64,000 nucleotides of DNA from CAMAXB01 sp964476565 (GCA_964476565.1 CAYZBG010000014.1:16435-80434), one strand, 5' to 3'. Positions 1 through 8,822 are shown, numbered from the stretch's first letter. A program made the numbers and translations. Notes: generated by a model from the letters alone, not told the origin.

Positions 1-245
1 AATACCGCCCCAAAAACCGGCACGCGAAACAGCGGCGCCTTTGCCATCAGCCGCACCGGCCGATCTGCGGCGATGCCCAGCAGTACGGGATCGATCAAGG
101 AATTCGGGTGGTTGGCCACGAGCAGCACCGGCCCCGACCGGGGGATGCGCTCTCCACCGGAGACTTCGATGCGCGGATAGTAGAACTTGACCAGCGCGCG
201 CACGAGGCGCCGCGCGAGGGAACCGGCGACTTCGAGGAAGGCCAT
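1..245 (-). CDS. 1-acyl-sn-glycerol-3-phosphate acyltransferase-like protein (PlsC family), C-terminus off the window
   Basis: The gene reads leftward off the window edge, so only about 81 N-terminal residues are visible. The motif VANHPNSLIDP at residues 43-53 is the acyltransferase block I signature (His followed by Asp), in the form found in GPAT/PlsC-like proteins with an NHPNSLID core. A second recognisable stretch, RLMAKAPLFRVPVFG, matches the block after it. The family transfers acyl groups to glycerol phosphate or lysophosphatidate in membrane phospholipid synthesis. The ATG at 245 is the first good start; a more upstream GTG near 311 is possible but adds no family sequence. The exact substrate cannot be decided from the fragment. 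Confidence 0.8.
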   Translation of the reverse strand, partial: MAFLEVAGSLARRLVRALVKFYYPRIEVSGGERIPRSGPVLLVANHPNSLIDPVLLGIAADRPVRLMAKAPLFRVPVFGAV

Positions 246-460
246 GCGGGTGACCCGCGGACGAAAGCGGTTTGCGGCAGAGGCGTCGAGTCGCGAAATC
301 CCGCCGCTCACCGTCCCCGACCGCCACCACGGAGGCCAATCCGTGCGGGCGGAACGGCTTGGTCACCGAACGCAGGGAAATTTGAGTTTGCCAGCCCCGC
401 GACCCGGCGGTCACCTTGCCCCTTCACGTTCTGACCAACTCCTTTCAAAAACCAACAGCC

Positions 461-1720
461 ATGGCCGAAGAACTCTCAGGTAATGTCTTGGTGGGCCAAT
501 CCGGTGGCCCCACCGCCGTCATCAATGCCAGCCTCGCCGGTGTCATCGCCGAAGCGCTGAACCATAGCTGCATCGAGGAGATCTACGGCTGCTTGAACGG
601 CGTTTTGGGCATCCTTCAGGAGGACTTGATCGACCTCGCCGCCGAGTCCCAGCAGACCATCCGCGGCCTGCGTTTCACCCCCGGCGCCGCCCTGGGTACG
701 TGCCGTTACAAACTCAAGAAGCAGCAGGACTTCGAGCGCGTGCTTGAGGTCTTCAAGGCGCACAACATCCGCTACTTTTTCTACGCCGGCGGCAACGACT
801 CCCAGGACACCGCCGACAAGATCTCCAAGCTCGCCCAGCAGCAGGGTTACGAGCTCCGGGTGATCGGCATCCCGAAGACGATCGACAACGATCTGGTCGT
901 CACCGATCACTGCCCGGGCTACGGTTCGGTCATCAAGTTTATCTGCACCACCGTGCGCGAGCTCGCCTGCGACAACGAGGCCATGGGCCAGGGCGACCTG
1001 GTGTCCATCCTCGAGGTCATGGGCCGCAATGCGGGCTGGATCGCCGCCGGTGCCTCCCTCGCCAAGCGCCGCGATCATCCGCACGATCCGCCGCACCTCA
1101 TCTACCTGCCCGAAGTGGCTTTCTCCGCCGAAAAGTTCGTCGCGGACGTTCAGCGCGTCCTGAAGCGCGAAAAGTACTGCCTCATCGTGGTGGGCGAGGG
1201 CTTGGTCGACGCCGATGGCAACTACGTCGCGGCCGCGGAGGCCACCGATGCCTTCGGGCACGCCCAGCTCGGCGGTGCGGGCGACTACCTGCGCAGCCTG
1301 GTCGAACAGAATCTTCCCGGCGTGAAGGCCCGCGTGGCCAAGCTCGGCATCTCCCAGCGCGCCGCCGCCCACGCCGGCTCAAAGACGGACGCCGACGAAG
1401 CGTTCCTCGCTGGTCAGGCCGCAGTCCGCGCCGCGATCAACGGCGAGACGGACAAGATGATCACCCTCGTGCGCGGTGACGGCGACCACTACACCTGCGA
1501 AACCGGCCTCGCCCCGCTGAGCGACATCGCCAACGGCGTGAAGAAGCTCCCGCGCGAGTGGATCAACGAGGACGGCGTCAGCATGAACTTCCAGTTCACC
1601 CGCTACGCCCAGCCGCTCATTCAGGGCGAAACCCAGGTTCCGCACGAGAACGGCCTGCCGCACTTTGCCAAACTCGAAAAGCAGCGCATCGACAAGGTGC
1701 TGCCGGCTTACGAGCTCTGA
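461..1720 (+). CDS. pfp: PPi-dependent 6-phosphofructokinase (diphosphate--fructose-6-phosphate 1-phosphotransferase)
   Basis: 419 aa from the ATG at 461; a longer frame from 416 adds 15 unconserved residues. It phosphorylates fructose 6-phosphate in the cytoplasm (glycolysis, reversible with PPi). The N-terminal glycine-rich loop VGQSGGPTAVINASL, the AGGNDSQDTA motif (residues 109-118) and GIPKTIDNDL (residues 136-145) identify the PFK superfamily. Two residues predict the phosphoryl donor: Asp113 sits where ATP enzymes have Gly (GGDG) and Lys139 where they have Gly (PGTIDND). Both favour pyrophosphate over ATP, as established for the family. The gene stands alone and is followed by a strong terminator. 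Donor choice is a prediction, not proven. Confidence 0.9.
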   Translation: MAEELSGNVLVGQSGGPTAVINASLAGVIAEALNHSCIEEIYGCLNGVLGILQEDLIDLAAESQQTIRGLRFTPGAALGTCRYKLKKQQDFERVLEVFKAHNIRYFFYAGGNDSQDTADKISKLAQQQGYELRVIGIPKTIDNDLVVTDHCPGYGSVIKFICTTVRELACDNEAMGQGDLVSILEVMGRNAGWIAAGASLAKRRDHPHDPPHLIYLPEVAFSAEKFVADVQRVLKREKYCLIVVGEGLVDADGNYVAAAEATDAFGHAQLGGAGDYLRSLVEQNLPGVKARVAKLGISQRAAAHAGSKTDADEAFLAGQAAVRAAINGETDKMITLVRGDGDHYTCETGLAPLSDIANGVKKLPREWINEDGVSMNFQFTRYAQPLIQGETQVPHENGLPHFAKLEKQRIDKVLPAYEL

Positions 1721-1751
1721 GCCGCGCCCCGGACTCACCCTCCCCTTGATC

Positions 1752-1779
1752 AAGGCCGGTCATCACGACCGGCCTTTTT
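1752..1779 (+). terminator. Rho-independent terminator of the phosphofructokinase gene
   Basis: A perfect 10-bp stem (1752-1761 with 1767-1776, AAGGCCGGTC/GACCGGCCTT) closes a 5-nt loop and runs into five T residues, 31 nt after the stop codon. Confidence 0.92.
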
Positions 1780-1818
1780 GTTGAGCCCCTCCGCCGATTC
1801 CCCAACGCCCCGCCTGCC

Positions 1819-2235
1819 ATGTCGAATCTTCCTCACGTCGGCTTCCACCACATCGCCCTGCGCACCCAGCGTTGGGACGAGTCTCTCCGCTTCTACTGCG
1901 GTCCGCTCGGGTTCACGCCCAAGGTCACCTGGACCCTGCCCTCCGGTTATCGCGCCGCCCTGCTCGACACCGGCGCAGCGGCTTACCTCGAGGTGTTTGA
2001 GGATCCGACTTACACGCCGCATCCGGACGGCGCCTTCATCCACCTCGCGCTGCGGAGCGCCGATGTCGATGCCGACATCGCCCGGGTGCGCGCCGCCGGC
2101 ATGCGCATCACGGTGGAGCCGAAAGACGTGACGTTCCACACCACGAATGGGCTGGGGCCGATGCCCATCCGCGTCGGGTTTTTCGCCGGCCCCAACGGAG
2201 AGATCTGGGAGTTTTTCCAGAACGACCGCACATGA
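1819..2235 (+). CDS. VOC-superfamily (glyoxalase/bleomycin-resistance fold) protein
   Basis: 138 aa. The opening VGFHHIALRTQRWDESLRFY and the later FIHLALRSADVD and PNGEIWEFFQ are the two beta-alpha-beta-beta-beta modules of the vicinal oxygen chelate fold. Metal-ligand candidates are His11, His75 and Glu131 by position in the motifs. The family covers lactoylglutathione lyases, dioxygenases and epimerases, and nothing here selects among them. The stop codon overlaps the next small gene by ATGA, so the two are probably co-transcribed. Confidence 0.8.
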   Translation: MSNLPHVGFHHIALRTQRWDESLRFYCGPLGFTPKVTWTLPSGYRAALLDTGAAAYLEVFEDPTYTPHPDGAFIHLALRSADVDADIARVRAAGMRITVEPKDVTFHTTNGLGPMPIRVGFFAGPNGEIWEFFQNDRT

Positions 2236-2417
2236 AGAGCCGGGCGCTGCTCATCCGTCTGGTTCTGTACGGGATCCTGCTCGTGATCGCGCTCAAGATT
2301 CGCGACCGCATGCAGCAACTCCCGCGCAACCCCACCCCGCAGCCCGCGCCTTTGCAGGTCACGATTGAGTCCGCGCCGGAGGCAGACCCTAAAGCCCCCG
2401 CGCCGCCCGCACCCTGA
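2232..2417 (+). CDS. Small single-pass membrane protein of unknown function
   Basis: 61 aa, starting within the stop codon of the VOC gene (ATGA overlap), which supports translation. Residues 6-22 form one hydrophobic segment (LLIRLVLYGILLVIALK), followed by a proline-rich tail. No family recognised. The ATGA junction is the main evidence that it is real. Confidence 0.55.
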   Translation: MKSRALLIRLVLYGILLVIALKIRDRMQQLPRNPTPQPAPLQVTIESAPEADPKAPAPPAP

Positions 2418-2431
2418 TCCGGTTCGACCGG

Positions 2432-3613
2432 CTAGACGTCCTGCATCTGTCCGTCGAAGACGAAGGCGGCACGCAACGGCGTCACCACGGTCCGGCCAGC
2501 CTCGTCGACAAACACGACGTTGGCCGGCTCAAATCGTACCGCAGCGACGCGTCCAAACTCACGCGGGACCGGGATCGCCCCCTGCACGTAGAGCACTTCG
2601 AACGGTTGCCGGCCATCGAGCTCGCGTGCGGTCGGAATTCCCCGGCGGTTGACGACATTCGCTCCCGCCGACTCGGCGAGACCGGCGGCAAAATACATGC
2701 AGCCATCCTCCAGTCCGATACAGGCGTTGCGTCCGTTCCAAGGACTGCCGTGCCGTCCGTGGTTTTCGATCCAATGGGCGCGTGCCGGCATCACTGCGGC
2801 ATTCTTGAAGGCAAACCAGAGCCAGTGAGCTTCGGTGTTCACCACGGTCACCCAATCCGGCGTGGCCGCATCCGCTGGGTCACTGAAGGTGCTGATCAAA
2901 TCGGCAAAACCCCGCCGCGCAGGAAACACCGAGCAATCCGCCTCCGGCTCACCCTTGCGCCACGCAGGTACCCGCGCGAGGTCGGCAAACTCGGCGCCCG
3001 GCAGGAGGGCTTGGTATTCGCGCTGGGCCGGATCACTGAAGACCTCCGGACAAACGAGACCGAACTTAAACGGGCGCACCCCGATCTTTAAGGCGCCCTC
3101 CTGCTCAGGCGCCGCCAGAATCGCATGGTGCGCAAACGGCGTCGGGCCGGCAAACCCTTCGACGACGGTGCGGCCGTAAACCGCGTTGTGCCCGTCCACC
3201 AGGGAAAACTCGCGCCGCACCCGACCCGGCCGCACCTGCGTCGCGAGCTCGATCGTCAGCGTGGTGATGCCTCCCGTGCGCCGGGCGTCATGCATCGTCC
3301 ACAAAGATCCCGCCGTCTCTCCATGCGGCGGGTGACGTTCACCCCGAAAGGCCGTGCCATTGCCGCCAAACGGCAGGCAAAAGAAGTCGCCGCGCAACGG
3401 CACGAGCACCGGCGCCGGCAAGTCGCTCAAGCCTTCCTCCTGCCACGGGCTCACGTAGTAGGGGCTAACGCCCGGTCCCTGGTCACAGGCAAACTGCGCG
3501 TCCGCCAGGTGGGCGCCGAGGCGGGTCACGGCGAACGAGACGTTGGCGTTGCGCAGAGTCCAGCAGGGCTGGCCATGCAGCGTGCGGAGTTCGGAGAAGG
3601 GCGAGGAAGTCAT
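2432..3613 (-). CDS. Aldose 1-epimerase/DUF4432-like (galactose mutarotase fold) protein
   Basis: 393 aa from the ATG at 3613; the longer frame needs a TTG overlapping the kinase stop codon. Segments such as FAVTRLGAHLADAQF, FCLPFGGNG, GGITTLTIEL and the late WIENHGRHGSPWNGR resemble the beta-sandwich of galactose mutarotase-like carbohydrate-binding proteins, usually sugar epimerases. No signal peptide is seen, so it is probably cytoplasmic. It starts 14 nt after the sensor kinase gene, suggesting one transcript. Fold assignment is moderate; substrate unknown. Confidence 0.6.
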   Translation of the reverse strand: MTSSPFSELRTLHGQPCWTLRNANVSFAVTRLGAHLADAQFACDQGPGVSPYYVSPWQEEGLSDLPAPVLVPLRGDFFCLPFGGNGTAFRGERHPPHGETAGSLWTMHDARRTGGITTLTIELATQVRPGRVRREFSLVDGHNAVYGRTVVEGFAGPTPFAHHAILAAPEQEGALKIGVRPFKFGLVCPEVFSDPAQREYQALLPGAEFADLARVPAWRKGEPEADCSVFPARRGFADLISTFSDPADAATPDWVTVVNTEAHWLWFAFKNAAVMPARAHWIENHGRHGSPWNGRNACIGLEDGCMYFAAGLAESAGANVVNRRGIPTARELDGRQPFEVLYVQGAIPVPREFGRVAAVRFEPANVVFVDEAGRTVVTPLRAAFVFDGQMQDV

Positions 3614-3627
3614 GGGGAATGCGCCGG

Positions 3628-4812
3628 TCAACGAGCGGCTTGGGCCGTCGCCACCGGCAGGGTGACAGTGAACGTCGTGCCGCGACCGATTTCGGACTCA
3701 ACGTCGATCATGCCCTCGTGTTTCTTGACCACGGAGTAGGTGGTGGCAAGCCCGAGCCCCGTGCCCTTCGACTTGGTGGTAAAGAATGGCTCCCAGATGC
3801 GCGTCAGCACACTGGCCGGGATGCCGCAGCCCGTATCGGAAACAGTGATACGAAGGGTTGGTCCGGCAGGACCGGCGGCGGCCGCCGCCGTCACGGTCAG
3901 CACCCCACCCTCCCCCATCGCCTGCACCGCATTCACGGCCAGATTCGAGAAAACCTGATCCATCTGCACCGGATCGGCGAGCACCTCGGGCAAATCTGCG
4001 GGTACACCCAGGACGAGCCGGACCGGCGAACCTCGGACCGCGCCTTCCGCGGCGGCCACGATGATGGGCCCCAGCGCAATCCGCCGGCGCTCCGGCGTGG
4101 AGCCCCGGGCGAAGGAAAGCAGATTCTGCGAGAGGTCCTTGGCCCGGAGCGCGGCGTTCTCAATCCCCTCGGCAAACTTTGTCTCCTTGGCGGACAGATT
4201 CGGCGACATCTTCAGCAAACCCGAGTAACCGAGCATGATCCCCAGGAGGTTGCCGAAGTCGTGCGCCACGCCACCGGCCAGCATGCCGAGCGATTCAAGC
4301 CGCTGGGCCCGCGCCGAACGTTCCCGCTCCTCCGCGAGGGCACGCTCGGCGGCGCGTCGTTCCGTGATGTCGGTGAACACTCCGAAGATACCGATGGGCT
4401 GGCCTCGCTCGTTGCGAATGATGTCGGCCCGCACGTACGCCGGCACGATCCGTCCACCCTTGGTCTTGATGTCGGTCTCGCCACGCCATGACCGACCCGC
4501 CCGGATGTCGGCATGGATCTGCGCCGCCACCGCCTTGTCGGCAAAGAGCGCCGCCGGTTCATCGCAGGCGTTCAATTCGGCGACCGAATAGCCAAACAAC
4601 GCAAGGTGGGCGCGATTGTGATAGAGAGAATTGGCCGCCATGTCGCCGATGCCGATCGCATCGGAGGCGCTGTCGAGCGCCTGCAGGAGTTGCTGCAGCG
4701 TCTCGTGATCCTTCGCCGCAACGCGCGCCTCCCGGCGTCGCCGCCGCAGAACTACCACCAACGCCACGCCCAGGGCGCCACTGATCAACCAGGGTAAGGT
4801 CACCCACCACAT
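3628..4812 (-). CDS. Membrane-anchored PAS-domain sensor histidine kinase
   Basis: 394 aa from the ATG at 4812, which places a transmembrane helix (residues 3-22) at the very N-terminus; a longer frame upstream only mirrors rsfS. After the helix come a PAS domain (about 45-155, ending ITERRAAERAL), a short coiled coil, and the kinase core: H-box GGVAHDFGNLL with His184, N-box NLAVNAVQAM, G1 SDTGCGIP, F-box WEPFFTTK and G2 GTGLGLATT. It should autophosphorylate His184 and pass the phosphate to a response regulator. No regulator gene is adjacent; the downstream partner is the epimerase-like gene. Signal unknown. Confidence 0.85.
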   Translation of the reverse strand: MWWVTLPWLISGALGVALVVVLRRRRREARVAAKDHETLQQLLQALDSASDAIGIGDMAANSLYHNRAHLALFGYSVAELNACDEPAALFADKAVAAQIHADIRAGRSWRGETDIKTKGGRIVPAYVRADIIRNERGQPIGIFGVFTDITERRAAERALAEERERSARAQRLESLGMLAGGVAHDFGNLLGIMLGYSGLLKMSPNLSAKETKFAEGIENAALRAKDLSQNLLSFARGSTPERRRIALGPIIVAAAEGAVRGSPVRLVLGVPADLPEVLADPVQMDQVFSNLAVNAVQAMGEGGVLTVTAAAAAGPAGPTLRITVSDTGCGIPASVLTRIWEPFFTTKSKGTGLGLATTYSVVKKHEGMIDVESEIGRGTTFTVTLPVATAQAAR

Positions 4813-4903
4813 TGTGGTTCGACTAAAGGCAGCCAGGCATAAACCACAACCGCCAAGGGCATTTGCAATCGGCGGGCAACCTGCCCGCCCCGGCCGAAAC
4901 GGA

Positions 4904-5416
4904 TCAGTCCGCCTTGCGCTTGCGCACGGCCTTGGGCTTGGCCGCGGCCTTGGGTTTGTCCGCCGACTTGGCCTTGGCGGCAGTCGCACGCGGAGCCCGC
5001 GCCTTAGCCGGCTTGGGCTTCGGCGCCTCTTTTGCGAGCAGGCCGGCCACCGGCAATTCTTCCGCATCCTTCCAAAGCCGCTCCAGGCGATAGGCGTCGC
5101 GTTTGTCCGGGGTGAAGAGGTGCACCATGATCTGGTAGGCATCGACCACCGTCCAGCCGCTGCCTTCAGACGACTCCATGCCGGCAATCGCAACGCCAGC
5201 TCCGTCGATGATCTTCTCGAGCTCGACCCGCAGCGCCCGCAGGTGCGGATCGGACGTACCCGTTGCCAACACGAGGTAATCGGTGATCGATGACTGGGCG
5301 CTCACGCGCAGGGCACGCAGGTCGACCGCCTTCTTCTCGTCGAGCGCCCGCACGATGTTGGCGAGCAAGGCATAGGTGGCGTCAGCCGGGGCGGCGGTGG
5401 ATTTTTTCGCAGGCAT
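4904..5416 (-). CDS. rsfS: Ribosomal silencing factor RsfS
   Basis: 170 aa from the ATG at 5416. The core shows the RsfS/DUF143 signatures: DYLVLATGTSDPHLRAL, SGWTVVDAYQIMVHLF and YRLERLWKDA. RsfS binds ribosomal protein L14 on the 50S subunit and blocks subunit joining when nutrients run low. After residue 115 there is an unusual lysine/alanine/proline-rich tail of about 55 residues (repeats like AKAKSADKPKAAAKPK), probably disordered and able to bind nucleic acid or the ribosome. It lies directly downstream of nadD (10-nt gap), the common bacterial arrangement. Confidence 0.9.
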   Translation of the reverse strand: MPAKKSTAAPADATYALLANIVRALDEKKAVDLRALRVSAQSSITDYLVLATGTSDPHLRALRVELEKIIDGAGVAIAGMESSEGSGWTVVDAYQIMVHLFTPDKRDAYRLERLWKDAEELPVAGLLAKEAPKPKPAKARAPRATAAKAKSADKPKAAAKPKAVRKRKAD

Positions 5417-5426
5417 GCAGGTGGTG

Positions 5427-6005
5427 TCAGAGATACAAACGCTTCTCCTGGATATACACAATCGCCTTGTGCGGGATGAAGTATTCCAACGACAAACCCT
5501 TGCGGATGCGCTCCCTCAGCTCGGTGGAACTGATCTCGATGAGGTGGCCGTCGCAGCGGTACAGCCGCAGGCCGGGGATCTCCGACCTCGCCTTGGCCGG
5601 ATGACCGGGCCGCTCCAGGAAGATGAATTCGATCAGGCCCGCCAGTTCCGCGATGTCCTTCCACAGGTGCATGCGCGGCAGCTGATCGCCGCCGATGATC
5701 CAATAAAGCTGATCGTGAGGATGCAGCGCCCGGAAGTGCCGCACTGAATCGATGGTGTAACTGATGCCGCCCTTGCGCAGCTCGTAGTCGGACACCTCGA
5801 AGCGACGGTCCCACGCGGTCGCTGCGTTGAGCATAGCGAGGCGGTCTTCGGGACCGGTCTGCACCTCGTTGGGCTTGAGCGGCGCCTGCGCCGCCGGGAC
5901 AAAGACCACCTTGTCCAGCCGGTACTGCTCGAACGCATCCTGGGCGGCGATCAAGTGGCCGAAATGCACGGGATCGAAGCTCCCGCCCATGTATCCGATT
6001 TTCAC
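5427..6005 (-). CDS. nadD: Nicotinate-nucleotide adenylyltransferase NadD
   Basis: 192 aa from a GTG at 6005 (VKIGYMGGSFDPVHFGHL), chosen because the nucleotidyltransferase motif GSFDPVHFGH must lie at the N-terminus; the longer frame to 6134 adds unconserved residues. Other signatures are KGGISYTIDSVRHF, YWIIGGDQL and ISSTELRERI. It joins ATP and nicotinate mononucleotide to deamido-NAD, the essential step in NAD synthesis. It is followed by rsfS on the same strand. Confidence 0.93.
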   Translation of the reverse strand: MKIGYMGGSFDPVHFGHLIAAQDAFEQYRLDKVVFVPAAQAPLKPNEVQTGPEDRLAMLNAATAWDRRFEVSDYELRKGGISYTIDSVRHFRALHPHDQLYWIIGGDQLPRMHLWKDIAELAGLIEFIFLERPGHPAKARSEIPGLRLYRCDGHLIEISSTELRERIRKGLSLEYFIPHKAIVYIQEKRLYL

Positions 6006-6049
6006 TCGCGCACGGTTGCCGGGCGCAACCCGGCGGGCAAGGCCGCTTT

Positions 6050-7456
6050 TTACGGGGCCAGCGGGAACAGCGCCCCCAGCACAAGGAGCTGGAGCAGTCC
6101 CACGACCGAGATGAACGTGAGCGCCATCGTCCACGACCGCAGCGTCTCACCCTGGGTCAGGCCGCTCATCCGGCTGAACACCCAGAAACCACTGTCGTTC
6201 ATCCACGAGAACACCGACGCGCCGTAGCCGATCGCCAGGGCGATGTAGATCGGGTGCACCCCAAACCCTTGTTCCCCGGCGAGGGACGCCATGATGCCCA
6301 CCGCCGTGATCATGGCGACCGTGGCCGAGCCCTGGGCCACCCGCACCACCGCGGCGATGAACCAGGCCAGCGCGATGTAGTTGATCTCGCTGCCGGCAAA
6401 GAAGGTCTGCACCGCTTGCCCGATCTCCGCAAAACGGATCATCCCGCCGTAGGCCCCGCCGGCCGCAGTGATCAGCACGATGACACCACCGGTGGCCAGC
6501 GGACCACCGATCAGATCCTCCGTCTGGGTCCACTTAAGTCCGCGCTGGCGAAGATAGACCGCGACGGAGACGACGGCGGCCACGAACAGCGCCACGTTCT
6601 TCTGGCCGACCAGCAGGGCTGTTTCGACCACACCCGCCGGCAGATGGGCTTTCAGCGAATTGGCGAGCGTGGCACACGCAATCAGGATCACCGGCAACAC
6701 CACGGGTGCCACTGCCAGACCAAAGGACGGAAGCGTCGATTCATCACGCGAGGCGATCGCCTTTTCCTCTTCGAGCGATTGACCGGTTACCACCCGCAGT
6801 TCCACGGGCCGGCGGCGGTCCAGCCAACGGGCAAACCACAGCCCGCCTGCGGCGGGAATCACACCGAGGACAATGCCCCCAAGGATCGCGATCCCCAGGT
6901 CGATCGACAGGCGGTCGGCGACGAGCAGCGGCCCGGGGGTGGGCGGCACCGTGCCGTGCGTGATGACCCCGCCCACCGCGATGGCCAGCAGGAAGAGCAG
7001 GTAATTCTTCCCCGTGCGCAGCGCCAACGCCCGCGCCAGCGGTACCATGAGAAAGAACACGGTGTCGAAGAACACCGGGATGCCGAGCACGAAGGCCGAA
7101 GCCATGAGCGCGAGCGGAGCACGCCGTTCGCCCAGCGCCCGCACCGAGCAGCGCACGATCTTGTCGGCCGATCCGCTCTCCATCAGCGCCGCACCGATCA
7201 CCACGGCAAAGGCGATTGGGAATCCGATTCCGGCCATTGCCGTACCGAACTCAGCGGCCACCTTGTCGAGGGCCTGCAACACCGTCCCTTGCGCCACCCC
7301 CGTCATGACCGCCGCCGCGCCAACGGCGGCAGCCGCGAGGATGAGAACGAAGAATGGATGCAGCTTGAGCAGCGCGATCCCCACCACAATCAGCGCCATG
7401 CTTCCAAACAGGATCAAGAACGGCACGGACACCGATTGGGCGGCGAGCAACATCAT
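6050..7456 (-). CDS. GntP-family gluconate/hexuronate proton symporter
   Basis: 468 aa with about a dozen hydrophobic segments, e.g. FLILFGSMALIVVGIALL near the start and VVRVAQGSATVAMITAVGIM in the second half, the latter a hallmark of GntP carriers. HGTVPPTPGPLLVAD near residue 170 is a second family motif. The family imports gluconate, ketogluconates or related sugar acids with protons. Its ATG overlaps the stop codon of the dehydrogenase gene (ATGA at 7453-7456), so uptake and oxidation are probably encoded together. Confidence 0.9.
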   Translation of the reverse strand: MMLLAAQSVSVPFLILFGSMALIVVGIALLKLHPFFVLILAAAAVGAAAVMTGVAQGTVLQALDKVAAEFGTAMAGIGFPIAFAVVIGAALMESGSADKIVRCSVRALGERRAPLALMASAFVLGIPVFFDTVFFLMVPLARALALRTGKNYLLFLLAIAVGGVITHGTVPPTPGPLLVADRLSIDLGIAILGGIVLGVIPAAGGLWFARWLDRRRPVELRVVTGQSLEEEKAIASRDESTLPSFGLAVAPVVLPVILIACATLANSLKAHLPAGVVETALLVGQKNVALFVAAVVSVAVYLRQRGLKWTQTEDLIGGPLATGGVIVLITAAGGAYGGMIRFAEIGQAVQTFFAGSEINYIALAWFIAAVVRVAQGSATVAMITAVGIMASLAGEQGFGVHPIYIALAIGYGASVFSWMNDSGFWVFSRMSGLTQGETLRSWTMALTFISVVGLLQLLVLGALFPLAP

Positions 7457-8271
7457 GGGCGAGCGGGGTTGGGGGCGGGAACCGTCGGGGGAAGAGCCCG
7501 GGTATCGTTCACCGTAATACCGCCGTCAACCAGAAGTGTCTGACCCGAGACGTAGCCCGAGGCATCGCTGGCCAGAAAAAGCAGCGGTCCGTCGAGATCG
7601 CCATCCCGGCCCGGCCGGCGCAGGGGGATCTTCTCGCTCAGATACGAAACCCACGCGGCGTTCTCGTAAAGCACCGCATTCTGCGCGGTCTTGAACCAGC
7701 CCGGCGCCAGGCAGTTTACGGTGATGCCATGGGGGCCCCAATCCGCCGCCAGGCTCATCGTCATCTGCTTGATGCCGCCGCGGCTCGAGCCGTAGGGCGT
7801 CAATCCGGCGTAACCGGCCACACAGGTTACCGAACCGATGTTGATGATGCGCCCGTAACGGCGCTCGATCATGCCCGGCGCCACGGCCTGCGCGACGAAG
7901 AACGGCCCGCGCAGGTTCGTATCGAGGATCAGGTTCCAATCATCCCATGTCACCGCGAGGGCGGGCTTCCGCACGTTGCAGCCGGCATTGTTCACCAGAA
8001 CGTCAATGCGGCCCAACCGCTCCACCGCGGTGGCCACCGCCTGCTTGATGCTGGTCTCGGATCGCACATCGAGCGCGATCGGGAAACAACGGCGACCGAG
8101 CGCTTCCACTTCCTTGCACACGCCATCGAGCGACTCGAGCGTGCGGCTCGTAACCGCCACGTCGGCACCGGCGGCCGCAAGCGTCCGCGCGAATTGTCGT
8201 CCAAGGCCGCGACTCGCACCGGTGACCAGTGCCGTGCGGCCCGAGAGGGAGAACAGAGGGGATGTACTCAT
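7453..8271 (-). CDS. SDR-family oxidoreductase, gluconate 5-dehydrogenase-like, with altered catalytic lysine
   Basis: 272 aa from the ATG at 8271. The Rossmann motif TGASRGLG (residues 18-25), the NNAG motif and the SGQTLLVDGG end are those of classical short-chain dehydrogenases, and the overall sequence resembles gluconate 5-dehydrogenases that interconvert gluconate and 5-ketogluconate. The expected YxxxK catalytic pair reads YGSSR: Tyr160 is present but the Lys is Arg164 (codon CGC). The gene overlaps the GntP permease, which supports a role in sugar-acid catabolism. The substitution may lower or change activity. Confidence 0.85.
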   Translation of the reverse strand: MSTSPLFSLSGRTALVTGASRGLGRQFARTLAAAGADVAVTSRTLESLDGVCKEVEALGRRCFPIALDVRSETSIKQAVATAVERLGRIDVLVNNAGCNVRKPALAVTWDDWNLILDTNLRGPFFVAQAVAPGMIERRYGRIINIGSVTCVAGYAGLTPYGSSRGGIKQMTMSLAADWGPHGITVNCLAPGWFKTAQNAVLYENAAWVSYLSEKIPLRRPGRDGDLDGPLLFLASDASGYVSGQTLLVDGGITVNDTRALPPTVPAPNPARP

Positions 8272-8348
8272 GGGAGAGCGCGCAGGTTGAGCCAACACCC
8301 TACCGCAGGCGACGCATTTTGCGCCGTCACCGGCACGGCGACCGGCAT

Positions 8349-8822
8349 TCAGGTCGGCGGAGGACCGTCCAGGAATCGCCGTTGCCATTCCGCTCGCGCG
8401 AGCGGCCGGGGCACCCAACGGCCAAACAGCCGATAGCGCAGTCGTGCGACGACCTTGTACCCGGCATCGCGCCACGATCCCGGAAGCAGGCTCACCACGC
8501 GAACGATGCCGCCAAAACCCGCGCAATGGCCGAGCGCCGCGAGGGCGCCATCGGTTCGCATCAGATAGTCCGGTTGATCCCGCCGGTCCCAATCAGGCAC
8601 AAAGATGAGGCTGTCGAAGTCCTCGGTGGGAAGTCCGTGCCGCCGCAAGTAAGCCTGGGCCGCAGGACCCTGCAAGGGGGCGAAACGCAGCACCTGCCGC
8701 CGATCCAGCCGCAGCAGAACGCGCACGAGGCGGTTGCACAGACCGCATTCGCCGTCGAAGAACAGAACGGGTTGCGCGGATGAGGCGGGTACCGGCTCGT
8801 CCGGTTGGACCGGGCGGGTCAT
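8349..8822 (-). CDS. DCC-family (DUF393) thiol-disulfide oxidoreductase-like protein
   Basis: 157 aa from the ATG at 8822. The N-terminal FDGECGLCNRLVRVLLRLD contains the DxxCxxC motif of the DCC family, followed by RFAPLQGPAAQAYL and a GYKVVARLRYRLFG end, all typical. These small thioredoxin-like proteins are presumed redox enzymes; substrates are unknown. The start codon overlaps the stop of the upstream gene (ATGA at 8819-8822). Confidence 0.85.
   Translation of the reverse strand: MTRPVQPDEPVPASSAQPVLFFDGECGLCNRLVRVLLRLDRRQVLRFAPLQGPAAQAYLRRHGLPTEDFDSLIFVPDWDRRDQPDYLMRTDGALAALGHCAGFGGIVRVVSLLPGSWRDAGYKVVARLRYRLFGRWVPRPLARAEWQRRFLDGPPPT

Noticed and set aside
4813..5193. Longer start for the PAS sensor kinase
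   Set aside because: That extension merely reads the rsfS region in another frame; the ATG at 4812 puts the membrane helix at the N-terminus.
6254..7543. Long plus-strand open frame opposite the GntP permease
   Set aside because: Histidine/arginine-rich mirror sequence with no hydrophobic or family pattern; the permease on the other strand has clear membrane segments.
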